From positions 85,947,560 through 86,011,559 of the forward strand of contig NC_089598.1 of NCBI RefSeq assembly GCF_019320115.1: a stretch of 64,000 nucleotides of DNA. Reading direction: 5' to 3'. Below are positions 11,694-24,160 of this stretch, piece by piece. Under the pieces are notes generated by a model. It was not told where the DNA came from and ran no database searches. It worked only from the letters and a program-made list of their open reading frames with translations. Within the stretch, counting starts at the first letter, position 1; each line of letters starts with the position of its first letter. This DNA is from Miscanthus floridulus (taxonomy: Eukaryota > Streptophyta > Magnoliopsida > Poales > Poaceae). A program made the translations under genes and the position numbers.

Positions 11694-13348
11694 TTAGTGA
11701 TCTCTTATGAAATGGTGATAGACATCAATGTACTTTGTTCTTGCATGTTGAACCAGATTGTTGGTGAGCTTGATTGCACTCTCATTGTCACATAGCAATG
11801 ACACTTGTTTGAACTTGATTCCAAAATCATTCAATATGACCTTCATCCAAAATAATTGAGCACAACAACTACTGGCCAAAATGTACTCTGCTTCGGCGGT
11901 TGAAAGTGCCACACTATTTTGCTTTTTTGATGACCAAGATACAAGTGATCTTCCCAAAAGTTGACATGTGCCCAATGTGCTCTCTCTCAACTTTGCATCC
12001 CGCATAATCAGAGTCTAAATATACAATCAACTCAAATCTTGCTCCTTTGGGATACCACAATCCAACATTTTCTGTATGCTTCAAGTACCTCAATATTCTT
12101 TTGGTTGCCTTTAAATGGATCTCTCTTGGTGAGGCTTGAAATCTAGCACACATGCATACACTAAACATCACATTCGGCCTTGATGCGGTCACATAGAGTA
12201 GGCTTCCAATCATAGACCGATACAACTTTTGATCCACCATATTGCCACTAGCATCACTATCCAAGTTTCCATTTGTCCCCATTGGTGTACTAATTGACTT
12301 TGCATCATTCATTCTAAATTTCTTGAGCATGTCTTTGATGTACTTGCCTTGACTAATAAATGTACCATTCTTCAATTGCTTAATTTGAAGACCAAGGAAG
12401 TAACTAAGCTCTCCAATCATGGATATCTCAAACTCATTAGCCATCATCTTTCCAAACTCTTCATAAAAATCTTGATTGGTTGATCCAAATATGAAGTCAT
12501 CAACATAGATTTGCAACACAAACGAGTCATTGCCTATCTTCTTAGTGAAAAGAGTGGTGTTAACCTTACCCATCTTGAACCCTTTAGAGAGCAAGAAATT
12601 TCTCAATCTCTCATACCATGCTCTAGGTGCTTGCTTCAAACCATACAATGCCTTTCTTAGCTTATAAAAATGGTTGGACTTCTTCTCATTTTCAAAACTA
12701 GGAGGTTGCTCAACATACACAATCTTATTAATGTACCCATTTAGAAATGCACTCTTCACATCTATTTGGTACAACTTGATGTTGTGGCACAAGCATAGGC
12801 TAACAAGATCCTAATTGCTTCCAATCCTGCAACTGAGGCATATGTTTCTCTAAAGTCAAGACCTTCAACTTGAGTGTAACTTTGAGCCACTAATCTTGCT
12901 TTGTTCCTTACAACTATCCCATCTTGATCTTGCTTGCTCCGAAAGACCCACTTTGTTCCAATCATATTATGGTCCTTAGGCCTCTCAACTAACTCCTATA
13001 CTTGATTTCTTGTGAAGTTGTTTAGCTCTTCATGCATAGCATTGACCCAATCAATATCCTTCAAACTTTCCTCTATCTTCTTTGGTTCAATGGAAGACAC
13101 AAATGAGAAGTGTTCACAAAATGACACCAATCTTGATCTTGTTTGTACACCTCTTAAGATATCACCAATTATAGAATTCAATGGATGATCTCTTGGAACA
13201 TTGGCTGGTTGGAGCACTTACACTTGATTGCTTGCATTTGATTGATCACTTGGTTTAGATGATGAACTAGCCACTTGTTGATTTTGTACTTGAGATGATG
13301 AACTAGCTTGACTTGTATCAACTTGCACATTTGAGTTAGAGAGCACTT
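11694..13348 (-). pseudogene. Element F reverse transcriptase and RNase H
   Basis: On the minus strand, 13217-12790 holds the linker and start of the reverse transcriptase. 12792-11914 holds most of it, with the catalytic YVDD at 12507-12496 in the setting typical of Copia polymerases. 12030-11694 is the RNase H part, including an ALSTAEAEY segment. The frame breaks near 11985-11996, where a GAGAGAGA run has changed length, and again near 12790. Gag and integrase of the same element lie beyond the element A insertion at 26164-29230. The enzyme is inactive as it stands. Confidence 0.85.
13344..13348. repeat. Target-site duplication of element A, left
   Basis: CACTT directly before the 5' LTR; the same five bases follow the 3' LTR at 26159-26163. 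Confidence 0.95.
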
Positions 13349-14833
13349 TGAAAGCATCTAGGCCCCTAGTTGGGTTTCGGTAATTAATGACAATACATGA
13401 TTACTGTGACTAACGTGTGTTTTGCAGAGGCAATTAAGTTAGGTCATGGTAATGGAGATCGTTTGGGCTATCATGGTGGTCATGCCCCTACGATGGAAAT
13501 CATTTTGGTTTTCAAAGGATGGATGACAAGGTTAAGGATGGACTAGTTCTAAGTGTCATTTGGTGTTGAGGAGACACTTAGAGTAGTTTAGGACTTTGTT
13601 TTTCCTTTGGCCGTACTATTAAGGGGGGTATGGATGGGTAGCTTGACCTAGGTGAGTCTAGTGGGTTAGGTTTGGTGCACACTTGCTAAATCTAGCACTA
13701 GGTAGCTCCTAAAAAGCCCTTAGATCCTTTGGAGCAAACTTTATTCATGTATAATTGAGAGTTGGAAGTGAATGGAGGGTCAAATGTTGACCGGATGCTG
13801 GTTTCAGAGTGACCGGATGCTGGCGCAGAGTCCGGTCAGTTCATTTGATCAAGGTGAAATTGTCTGGCATGACCGAATGTTGAGAGGTGAGTGACTAGAC
13901 GCTGGGTGCCAGCATCCGGTCGACTCCAGTAAGGTTCCAGAGAGGGAAAATCGTGACCGGACATGTCCGGTCAGTGCTGACCGGATGCTATCCAGTGTCC
14001 AATCACAACTTAAACACTGGAGTTCAGGGAGAACTGATCAAAGCATCCGGTTAACATGACCGGAGCGTCTGGTCACCCCGCAGAGGCACATAATGGTTCG
14101 TTTTTCAACCAAGGTTATAAATACTTCATTTATGTGAGGGGGTACTTTTGCTCATTTCAACAGCTGAGAAACACCTTTGAGAGTGCCAAGAAGAGCAAGG
14201 TCCTAATGAGGTGATTGAGATTTGAGAATCCCAAAGAGAGCCCTTAGTAGTGAAAGCAAAAGTAGCAAAGTGTGCATCCACCCTTCTCATTAGGCGTGTC
14301 ATGGTCAAGTGAGAGTTCGTGCTTGTTACTCTTGGTGATCGCCATCACCTAGATGGCTTGGTGATGATTGGGAGCTTGGTGATCATCCAGCGGAGCTTGT
14401 GGATGACCCAACTCAAGTTGTGAGCGGTTGTGGGTGATTCACCACGACGGAGTGTCGAAGAATCAACCCATAGAGAGCACTTGATCCTTGCATGGATCAA
14501 AGGGGAGCTACACCCTTGCGTGGGTGCTCCAACGAGGACTAGTGGGGAGTGGCGACTCTCCGATACCTCGGCAAAACATCGCCGTGTTCCTCCTTCTCTC
14601 TTTACTTTAAGCATTTACTTTGAGCAATTCAATTCTTGTCATTTACATTCATAGAATTGCTATGCTAGAGTAGGATTGGAACATAGGTTGCTAAACTTTT
14701 GTGCAGTAGATCAATAGAAACACTTTCTAGGCACAAGGGGTTAATTGGGCTAACCATAGGACTTAATTATTGCAAAGAATTTTAAAAGTAGCCCAATTCA
14801 CCCCCCCCCCTCTTGGGCATCTTGATCCTTTCA
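13349..14833 (+). repeat. Element A 5' LTR
   Basis: 1,485 bp, TGAAAGCATC to ATCCTTTCA. 13780-14090 holds many ACCGGA-type words in both orientations. A near-perfect palindrome at 14047-14063 precedes the TATA box. A poly-C run (about 14801-14810) has expanded near the 3' end compared with the other LTR. Confidence 0.93.
14116..14123 (+). promoter_or_regulatory. TATA box of the element A 5' LTR
   Basis: TATAAATA, conserved in all four LTRs of A and B (also 25441, 31292 and 51689). Transcription should start about 30 bases downstream. In three of the four LTRs it begins 53 bases after a CCGGTYA-NNN-TGACCGG palindrome. Confidence 0.7.
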
Positions 14834-14850
14834 ATTGATATCGGAGCCTC
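14834..14850 (+). promoter_or_regulatory. Element A primer-binding site
   Basis: ATTGATATCGGAGCC directly after the LTR. It matches the plant initiator-Met tRNA 3' end (normally TGGTATCAGAGC) with a few changes; the element B copy at 32011 is closer to the consensus. Confidence 0.75.
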
Positions 14851-14886
14851 GTGCTCACATATTTAGGCTTAACCGCCTAGAGAAAG

Positions 14887-16951
14887 ATGTCTCACGGGGA
14901 TGGTCCTCCTCCTATCTTTGAGGGAGATGATTTTCTATATTGGAAAATCCGCATGGAGGCGTATTTAGAAGCTCTAGATGTTGGAATACTTAGAGCCACC
15001 TCACAAGGCTTCTCAAAACCTCAGGATGCTATACACCTACAAGGCAATGAGGTGAATTACGAGAAATGGAATGCAAAGGCTCAAAACACCATCTTTAGAG
15101 GCAATAAGGGGGAAAGATCAATGCTTATAAGATGTACATGCACACCACACCACAAGATGGCTCATCCTCTAATAAGAAGAAAGACAAGGACTTAGCATTC
15201 AAAGCTAGCCAAGAGAAGGGCAAAGCAAGGCTTGAGTATGAGAGCTCAAGTGATGATGAAGTCGATGATGCTAGTCTTGCTCTCATGGTGAGAAGAACCG
15301 CCAAGATGCTAAAGAAGCTTAACAAGAGTAGCATCAAGTGTGATGGCAAGAAAAAGAAGTTCTTCACTAGCTCTAGAAGAAAGGCAATCTCGGAGATGGA
15401 TTGCTATAATTATGGAGAACTTGGTCATCTAGCACACCAATGCACAAAGCCCAAGAAAGACAAGTACAAGAACAAGTACAAGGGCAAGAGAGATGACTAA
15501 AGTAATGAAGAAGAAGATGAGAAGAAAAAGAACAAGCCATACAAGAAGAAAGATGGCAAGAAGGACTTCCACAAGAAGAAGAAGAAGAATGGGAAGGCCT
15601 ACATCATTAGTGATTGGCTCACGGACATTGATTCATCAAGTTGCTTATCCGATGATGATAGTGATAATGAGAAGGTGGCTACCATTGTGATTGACTCTTC
15701 ATCATCTTCACCGACACCACCGCTATCATCCTCTACACACCTATGCCTTATGGCCAAGGGTGAACAAAAGGTATCAAATGATGATGATAGTAGTAGTGAT
15801 GATTATGCTAACAATGATGATTGTGATAATAATGATGATGAATTTGAATCACCTTTATATGATGAACTTATCAAATTGCTAAACAAATATACTAGGATTA
15901 TTAGAAAGACTAGAGCTAAGAATTACAAGTTAGAAGCTAAGAATGATTCTCTTTTAGCTAAATGTGATATAGCCGAAAAGGCTAGTGTTGAGCTTAGAGA
16001 AGCAAATGATGCTATATCATCCAAACTCAAGGAGCTCAAATCTTCTAAGAAAGAGCTTAAAGAAAAATATGATAAACTTGAGAGGATACATAATGAGCTC
16101 ATCACTAGTCATAATATGCTAAAAGATGAATATACAACTCTCAAGATTAATCATGATAATCTTGTCATTGCTCAAGAATATTTATCTAATGAGCCACATG
16201 ATGCTACTAATGATGTTGTTAAGATTGATATAGCTACATCATGTGATGATTTGATCATTGAGAGCATTGAGCAAAGTTCTAGTAGCAAGGGCAAGCAAGT
16301 GGTTGAGACCGATAGTTATGATGAGTATGTCAAGCTCAAGAATGACAATGAAAAGCTCAAGAAAGATCTTGAAGAGATCAAAAGCCACAACACTATCATG
16401 CTAGAAACTCGTGATCATGATGGTGATTTGATTCTTGAAAATGAGAAGCTCAAAGAAGAAAACAAGAAGCTCAAGGAAGAGAAAACAATGATGCACTCAA
16501 AGAAGAGAACAAGAAGCTCAAGTTGGAGAAAGAGCATCTTAAGATTGGATTGATCAAGTTCACAAGAGGCAAGCATCTTCAAAGTGAGCTACTAATGAAC
16601 ACCATTATGAAAATGGATAGAAGTGGCATTGGGTACATGGCAAACCAAGAGAAGAAGGCTTAAGCTCAACAACAACACAATTCAAAGCCAAAGCCAAAGA
16701 GATGTTTTGAGTGTGGACAAGAAGGCCACTTTGCCCATGAGTGCCAAACTCCACCACCACAACCCTTGCCCAAGCATGCTAGACCTTTTGCCTTCAATGC
16801 TCATTACATGCTTTGAAAGGATTCTAGTGGAAAGATGAAAGTCATGTTCTTAGGACCTCCAAACAAGAATAGGCCTAAGAAAATTTGGGTAGCAAAGTCA
16901 CTTGTGGAGACGGTGAAGGGCCCTCAACAAGTTTGGGTTCCTAAAGCTTGA
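14887..16951 (+). pseudogene. Element A gag
   Basis: Starts at ATG 14887 with the conserved gag N-terminus shared with element B at 32064. About 350 bases of the gag core present in B (32280-32629) are missing and replaced by ten unrelated bases at 15103-15112, shifting the frame. The first zinc knuckle (about 15400-15440) has lost its second cysteine (Cys to Tyr). The second knuckle near 16700-16745 keeps C-X2-C-X4-H-X4-C. Between them is a long Lys/Glu coiled-coil-like segment (about 15900-16540). Other breaks are a TAA near 15499 and a one-base deletion near 16487. Gag stops at 16949-16951, fourteen bases before pol. Confidence 0.85.
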
Positions 16952-16965
16952 TCTCTTGTGTGTAG

Positions 16966-19900
16966 GTGAACTACAAGACCAGTGGAAGTCATTGGGTTAT
17001 TGATAGTGGTTGCACACAACATATGACCGGGATCCTCGTATGTTCACCTCACTAGATGAAGAAGTATATGGACAAGAAAGAATCACATTTGGAGATAATT
17101 CAAAGGGCAAGGTTAAAGGATTGGACAAAGTGGCAATATCAAATGATCTTTCTATCTCAAAAGTGCTATATGTTGCTTCATTGAGCTTCAACTTGCTATC
17201 CATTGGACAATTGTGTGATCTTAGCTTCCAATGCTTGTTTACCAAGAAGAAAGTTGTTGTATCTAAGAAGGATGATGATCAAGTGATATTCAAATGATTT
17301 AGATACAACAACCCATATCTAGTGGACTTTACCTTCGAAGATGCTAATTTGAAGACTTGCCTATTCACCAAAACAACTCTTGGGTGGCTATGGCATAGAA
17401 GACTTGCTCATGTTGGGATGAGCTCACTCAAGAAGCTAATGAAGAATAATTTGGTAAGAGGGTTGAAGGATGTGAAGTTTGAGAAGGACAAGCTTTGTAG
17501 TGCATGTTAAGCCAGCAAGCAAGTTGAAATACTCATCCAACAAAAGCTTTTATGTCAACCACAAGAGTGCTAGAACTCCTTTACATGGACTTATTTGGAC
17601 CAACAACATACAAGAGTTTGGGAGGAAATCTTTATTGTCTTGTGATTGTTGATGACTATTCAAGATACACATGGGTATTCTTCCTTCATGAGAAATCCAA
17701 AGTTGCATCATGCTTCAAAAAGTTTGCCAAGAGAGCACAAAATGAATTTGAAGTGAAGCTCAAGAAGATTAGAAGTGACAACGGCAAAGAATTTGACAAC
17801 ACAAACATAGAAGCCTATTGTGATGAAGTTGGGATCAAGCATGAGGTCTCCGCAACATATACTCCTTAACAAAATGGTGTAGTTGAGAGAAAGAACCGGA
17901 CATTGATCTCTCTTGCAAGAACAATGCTTGATGAGTACAACACTCCCGAAGCTCTATGGGCAAAAGCTATCAACACCGCATGCTATGCATCCAACCGCCT
18001 ATTCCTTCAAAAGTTCCTTGGCAAGACACCTTATGAGTTGCTCAATGGGAAGAAGTCGGACATCTCCTTCTTTAGGGTGTTTGGTTGCAAATGCTACATC
18101 TACAAAAAGTGGCAACACATAGGAAAGTTTGAAAGACGTTGTGATATTGGTTTTCTTGTTGGTTACTTATCAAAGTCCAAAGCATATAGAGTATTTAATC
18201 ATACCACCGGCTTGGTTGAAGAAATATATAATGTGGAATTTGATGAATCTAACGGCTTCTAAGGAGCACATGAGAATCTTGATGATATAGGTGATGAACC
18301 ATTGAGGGAGTCCATGAAGAATATTCCGGTTGGAGACATCAAGCCTAATGATGATGAAGATGATGTACAAGTGATCAATCCACCTTCTTCATCAAGTGTG
18401 CCACAAGATGGTGAAAAAGATGGAAGAGTAGAAAATGAAGACACTCATGTCTCCTATGAGCAAATGGTGACATAAGCACATGATGTTGATGCTCCACAAC
18501 CCCCCCTCAAGTGGTTGATAGAAGAAATTCACCTCTACTACAAGCTCATTCACAAGATTTCATCATAGGGAGTCCATCAAAGGGAGTAATGACTCATTCT
18601 CAAAAGCTTGCTTCATTCATTGAACATCGCTCTTTTGTCTCTTGTTTTGAGCCTACCAAGGTAGAAGAAGCACTTTAAGATCCAGATTGGATCAATGCCA
18701 AGCATGAAGAGTTGAACAACTTCACTCGCAATGAAGTTTGGACTCTTGAAGAGCGACCAAAAGGTGCAAGAGTCATTGGAACAAAGTGGGTGTTCCGCAA
18801 CAAGCAAGATGATCAAGGTGTTGTTGTGAGGAACAAGGCAAGACTAGTTGCAAAGAGGTTCTCTCAAGTTGAAGGTTTAGATTTTGGATAGACCTTTGCA
18901 CCGGTTGCAAGACTAGAAGCCATCCATATCCTCCTTGCATATGCATCACATCATGAAATGAAACTATATCAAATGGATGTGAAAAGTGCATTTTTAAATG
19001 GCTTTATTAATGAACTAGTCTATGTTAATCAACCTCCCGAGTTTAAAGACCCTAGATATCCTAATCATGTTTATAGGTTGTCCAAGGTGTTATACGGGCT
19101 TAAGCAAGCCCCAAGAGCTTGGTATGAGCGCCTTCGAGACTTCCTCATTGAGAAGGGCTTCACCATTGGGAAGGTCGATACCACACTATTCACCAAAAAG
19201 CTTGATGGACATATCTTCAATTGCCAAGTGTATGTTGATGATATCATCTTTGGATCATCAAATGAAGATTCTTGCACAGAGTTGGGTGAATTGATGTCGA
19301 AGGAGTTCGAGATGTCAATGATTGGAGAGCTTACATTCTTTCTTGGTTTTTAAGTGAAGCAAATGAGAGAAGGGATTTTCATCTCTCAAGAGAAATATAC
19401 AAATGATCTTCTCAAGAGATTAAAGATGGATGAATGTAAGCCAATCAAGACACCAATGCCAACTAATGAATATCTCGACCTAGATGAGGGAGGTAACACG
19501 GTTGATCAAACTCTCTACCGCTCTATGATTGGTAGCTTGTTATATTTAACCGCATCTAGGCCCAACATCATGTTTAGTCTGTGTATGTGTGCTAGATTTC
19601 AAGCTAATCCTAAGGAAACTCATTTGATTGCCGTTAAAAGAATCCTTAGGTATCTTAAGCACACACCAAGCATTGGCCTTTGGTATCCCAAAGGAGATAT
19701 ATTTGAATTAGTTGGCTATTCTGATTCGGATTATGCCGGTTGCAAAGTTGATAGGAAAAGCATAACTAGGGGGTGCCATTTGCTTGGTAGATCACTTGTG
19801 TCTTGCTCCTCCAAGAAACAAAATAGTGTGGCTTTGTCCACCGCCGAAGTGGAATACATTGCCGTGGGTGCTTGTTGTGCACAAATTCTTTATATGAAAC

Positions 19901-20190
19901 AAACTTTGCTAGACTATGGTGTAGTTCTAGAAAAAGTAACTCTTTTGTGCGACAATGAAAGTGCGGTAAAACTTGCAAATAATTTGGTTCAACACTCTCG
20001 CACCAAGCACATAGATATCTATCATCACTTTCTTAGAGATCGTGTTGCAAAGAATGATATATCACTAGAAGGTGTAAGGACCAAGGATCAATTGGTGGAT
20101 ATCTTTACTAAACCGCTAGATGAGGTGATTTTTTTGTCGATTGTGGAATGAGCTCAATGTGCTTGATTTTAGTAACTTCACTAAAAAATG
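16966..20190 (+). pseudogene. Element A pol (protease, integrase, reverse transcriptase, RNase H)
   Basis: Copia order. The retropepsin motif DSGC is at 17002-17013. The integrase has the His/Cys zinc region (about 17385-17510) and a D,D(35)E core with the second Asp at 17777-17779 and Glu at 17885-17887, both intact. Reverse transcriptase has YVDD at 19231-19242, and RNase H lies at about 19700-20090. A one-base deletion follows DSGC. In-frame stops include TAA near 17509, 17868, 18260, 18474, 18677 and 19352 and TAG near 18889; most are CAA changed to TAA by comparison with element B. A T-run near 20130 has lengthened and moved the C-terminus out of frame. Confidence 0.88.
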
Positions 20191-21651
20191 AGCTTGTGTT
20201 GTCCCTTGTATTGCATTGTAATATACAACATATTTACTTTATGGTAATGCTCTTAGGGCTTGTCTAACATAGTTAAGATAACCGCCGAAAAGTGAGTGAA
20301 GAAGCTTAACCTTGGATCAAACTTGACAAGCAACTAGATTTACTTTCAAGTATTGCATTGCATATGCATGAATGTTGCTTTGTCGTTTATCTTCAATTGC
20401 CCTCTTATTGCCTATTTTCTTAAAAAGAATTATAGCCTAAGGCAAAATATTTTGAAAAATTTGAGGGTTTGAGAGAGGTCACTCACATCAGTCCCAATTG
20501 ATGTTTATTTGGATCTCATTGAAGTTGGAACTTGATTGGGAATAGGCAGCACGAAGACTTTGAAGATTTGCTAGAAAAAGAGTGATCGGACGCTGCACCG
20601 GACTCTGATGTCTAGCGTCCAGTCAGTTCACAGGAGGTGAACCTACTGCGATGGAGTGACCAAACTCTGTTGTTCAGTGTTCGGTCAGATGGTGGTTCAG
20701 CGTTCGGTCGATTGAAGACGAAGGAGATAGGTTGCACCAAACTCTGGCTGCGTCCGGTCAATGGTGATCGAACGCATCCGGTCGTGATTCCAGGAGTTTT
20801 GGACCTCTCTAGAATCGACCGGACACTGGGTGGCAGCGTCCAGTCGTTGCCACTAGAGAGTCTAGTCAATAGTAAACATGCGGGATCTAGATTCTTTCTC
20901 GTTTCCTTTTCTAATCCGTCGAGGGCCACCTTATAATTCAATCGCTAGTTGACCTAAGGCTCTATCCGTCGCTTGCCTACACCAGCATCGCCGAGCAAAT
21001 CCTAGCCACGTCTCCATAGCTCGTCGTGCTGCCTTGCTTCTGCGCCTATGCCACCGTGACCTCACCCTGCACTCATGCCCATCATCCGCACCCACGACTT
21101 CATGCCACCGCACCATCGTGTCCCCCGCCGCTGTGCCTGCGTCGAAGCCACGCCACCGCACCAGCCCCAGTAGCTTGCCCGTGCCGCCCACAGATTCCTG
21201 TGCCGTCGAGCCCATGCCCCAACATCACCCTTATTCAGCGCTGTCTCCAAGAGACTTGCCAGTGCCCTAACCACTTGCTCACCTCGCCGATTCACCACAT
21301 TGTATTGTTGATCCACAACGCATTGCAACCCTAGCCTCATAGTGCCTCCCAATGGTTCCCCGATTGTCGTTCCTCTTCTTTTCAGATCATCGGCTCATCA
21401 AGTAGCAAGCCCTCGATTCCAATTTCGTATCTAATGCTTGCTTCTTAGGGTTTCATATCTCTAGATATATTGTAATTATTCATATTTTTGATCTATTCTA
21501 ACATGCAATGAGTCGGTGTTTCTAAGGTCTCAGTGGCAGTTGATAGTCAACTCGGGGCCAAGCTCACGAGTACGGAATGAGGCCAAGCCTTGGAAGTGAT
21601 AGTTGATAGTTGATCTCTGTCAGCGGTAGCTATTCTTTTCAGATCCATCAG
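20191..21651 (+). other. Element A spacer between pol and the envelope-position frame
   Basis: About 1.5 kb without a credible gene; its open frames are Cys/Pro/His-rich low-complexity translations. 20583-20870 repeats the GTCCGGTCA/ACCGGACGCTG-type words seen in the LTRs. The end (about 21630-21651) has a pyrimidine run and CAG resembling a 3' splice site just before the next ATG. Element B has the same layout at 37694-39099. Confidence 0.7.
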
Positions 21652-24160
21652 ATGGCTTGTGTCAAGAATGTTGGAGGAGGTCCCGGTGATGAGGATTCGA
21701 GGCCCTCGCCTCGCCAGCCTATAGATGCAAAAGGCAAGGCGACAAAGAAATTAGCGACCAAGAAGCACAAGTACCCTAATGTAGATACAATGAGAGCAGT
21801 CGCAATTGCAGAGGCCACAGAGCGTGCAGAGAGAGAAGGTACTCAGAGTGGTGTTGTTATTGTAGATTAGCTTTCTCCAACTACGAGGGCTGCACTTGAG
21901 CAGGTTGAGCGTTGTCATGGTGGTTCGGCTAGGACTATCATGGTTGGAGGACGCCGTGTGGCTATTGACGAGAGTCAGTCTCAGGAGGAGTCACAGCAGC
22001 AGCCACAGCCAGCAGAGCAGACTCAGGAGGGAGAGTAGGTCGAGGAGACAGAGCAAGCACCTTAGCCACAGCTTCGCCACTCTAGTTGTACCCATGCTCC
22101 AGTCACATCGAGGTCAGAGACACAACGGAGGGGTTCTTGTCCACCTCCTAGACCATAGGGTTCATGTCTAGTGACTCATCTAGATTTGAGGGTCGCCACG
22201 GCCAAACAGGTGCAGCAGCTCAGATTTGTGGACTTTGAGCAGTGGTTCCCACCAAGGAGGGATGACCGAGCTTCAGAGGGCTTCTACACACCACTGTAGA
22301 AAGATTTTTCTAATATATATCTTAATAGTGGGGCAGTATTCAGATCTCAGAGGGTGTGCAACATTGAGTCCATTGTAGCAGCAGTTGGAGAGCATATTCG
22401 CCCTTACCTAGCTTACCTACCAGGGCTAATAGATTTACTTAGACGAATAGGCTTATATGTTCCATCTTGGGTCCGTGAGTTCTATGCTACACTTTGGATT
22501 GACCCGTTGCATAGATTCATTCACTTTGCTTTTAGAGGTAGAGATTACAGGCTGATGAGCTCTAGGGTTAGAGAGATACTCAGACTTCGGGAGCAACCCA
22601 TCTAGTTACATGAGGTTTGCTATGGACAGATAGCGCCTCCTAGATGCCCTCATGATGGTCTTATGCCCCCTACAGATCTGGTCCGCCATTGCTTCACAGA
22701 GCCTTTCAGTGAGGGGTCGAGCCAGACACCCAGTGATCTCACTCCTATTGCTAGAGTGCTTGATGCTATTATGAGAAGGACACTGCTTCCGAGGATGGGA
22801 TATCGCAAGGGCTTGACTCGCATACAGCTATGGCTACTGAACTCTCTAATGCAGCAGACTGTGTTTGATATTTAGGATCTCCTTCTATCAAAGATGGAGA
22901 ATACTATTATAGAAGGGTTCAGGGGTCACAGGCAGCTGCCATATGCTCACTAGATTACATTCTTGATCCATAGGGTAGTTACTGTGAGGCCACCTAAGAT
23001 GCTGGCAGAGTATAGTGGTGCTACTATAGAGTTCCCTGCATACAACATGACTCGAATGATCCGCCATAGTGCAGTAAGAACTCCTAGCCAACTACGTCGT
23101 CGTCCAGAGGTGCCAAAGACTATAGCCTAGCAAGATGAGACCATCAGGGGTATAGTAGCTATAGAGGAGGAACAACTTGATGCTTAGCAGGAGGGGATGG
23201 TCGAGAGCAACCCCAGTGATAGCTCAGATGATGACTACCGCGATATCCCTCAGATGTCTCCATGACGACATGACCATGAGGCCGGTAGCTCTAGTTCAGC
23301 TCCACCTGCACCACAAACAGATGCCGCTCTACTTGCCATACTTAAGCAGATGAGGCAGGATTAGGCTCGCCATGCTTAGAAGACCGCTGCTACATTTGCA
23401 CAGTTTTAGACTTAATAGGATGAGTTCTAGCGACAGCAGCAGGTGATCCAGTAGCAGCAGCAGGCTATACATCAACAATAGGCCATGCATCAGCGGCAGC
23501 TTCTCATGCAGCAGCCGCTACTTGGGTTTATGCAGCATGTTGTGACAGCTATTGGGGCTCCACCGCCACAGCCTTCACCCCATCTTGGTCAGCCTGCCAC
23601 CACTTTTATGACTCTAGCTTTACAGCCCAGTGGGCTTCAGAGTCAGGGACCGCCAGCGCCATAGTTTCCTTCACCTACAGAGTAGGTGTCCTAGTGGTTT
23701 GCTTCGCCAGTGCTAGCCCCATAATTGACTCCTCTTCATACGGGCTTTACTCTGCCTTAGAGTTCGTTAGTGCTCACCCCAGTTTCCATGAGCCTTGGTG
23801 CTTCATTCAGTGAGTTGACAGGGTAGCCAACTTCGCTAGAGCTACATGTCCTAGGTCCTTCCATAGTTGCACCTATTACCGGGACTATAAAGATGCTCCC
23901 TTCTTTAGTTGCATCATTAGAGCTGCCTACTACAGTCATACTTGCAGAGTCTCAGGCCGCACCTGTCCCTAATCTGACCCAGACCGCTTCAGCATCGCTT
24001 CCAGCTACAGAGGGTTAGACTGCTCAAAGCTCAGGATCAGATGATGATGGCACACAGTTCTAGCTCGCTCCTCGCACCTCAGCACCTGACTTGTCTGCTG
24101 CAGCCCTGCCGACCGACCCTTAGGTTTTGGTGTTTGATGCCAAAGGGGGAGAGGGATCGA
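21652..24160 (+). pseudogene. Element A envelope-position ORF (degraded)
   Basis: Starts at ATG 21652, aligned with ATG 39100 in element B, and is followable to about 24160. The middle part (22180-22960) encodes a conserved domain with an RFVDFEQWF-like start and a GLYVPSWV segment. It is like the plant-specific proteins found after pol in SIRE-type elements and annotated as putative plant transposon protein. The 3' part is Gln-, Ser- and Pro-rich. I see no signal peptide or clear membrane anchor, so 'envelope' describes position rather than shown function. There are more than ten stops, mostly TAG where element B has CAG (for example 21868-21870 against 39316-39318). Confidence 0.65.
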
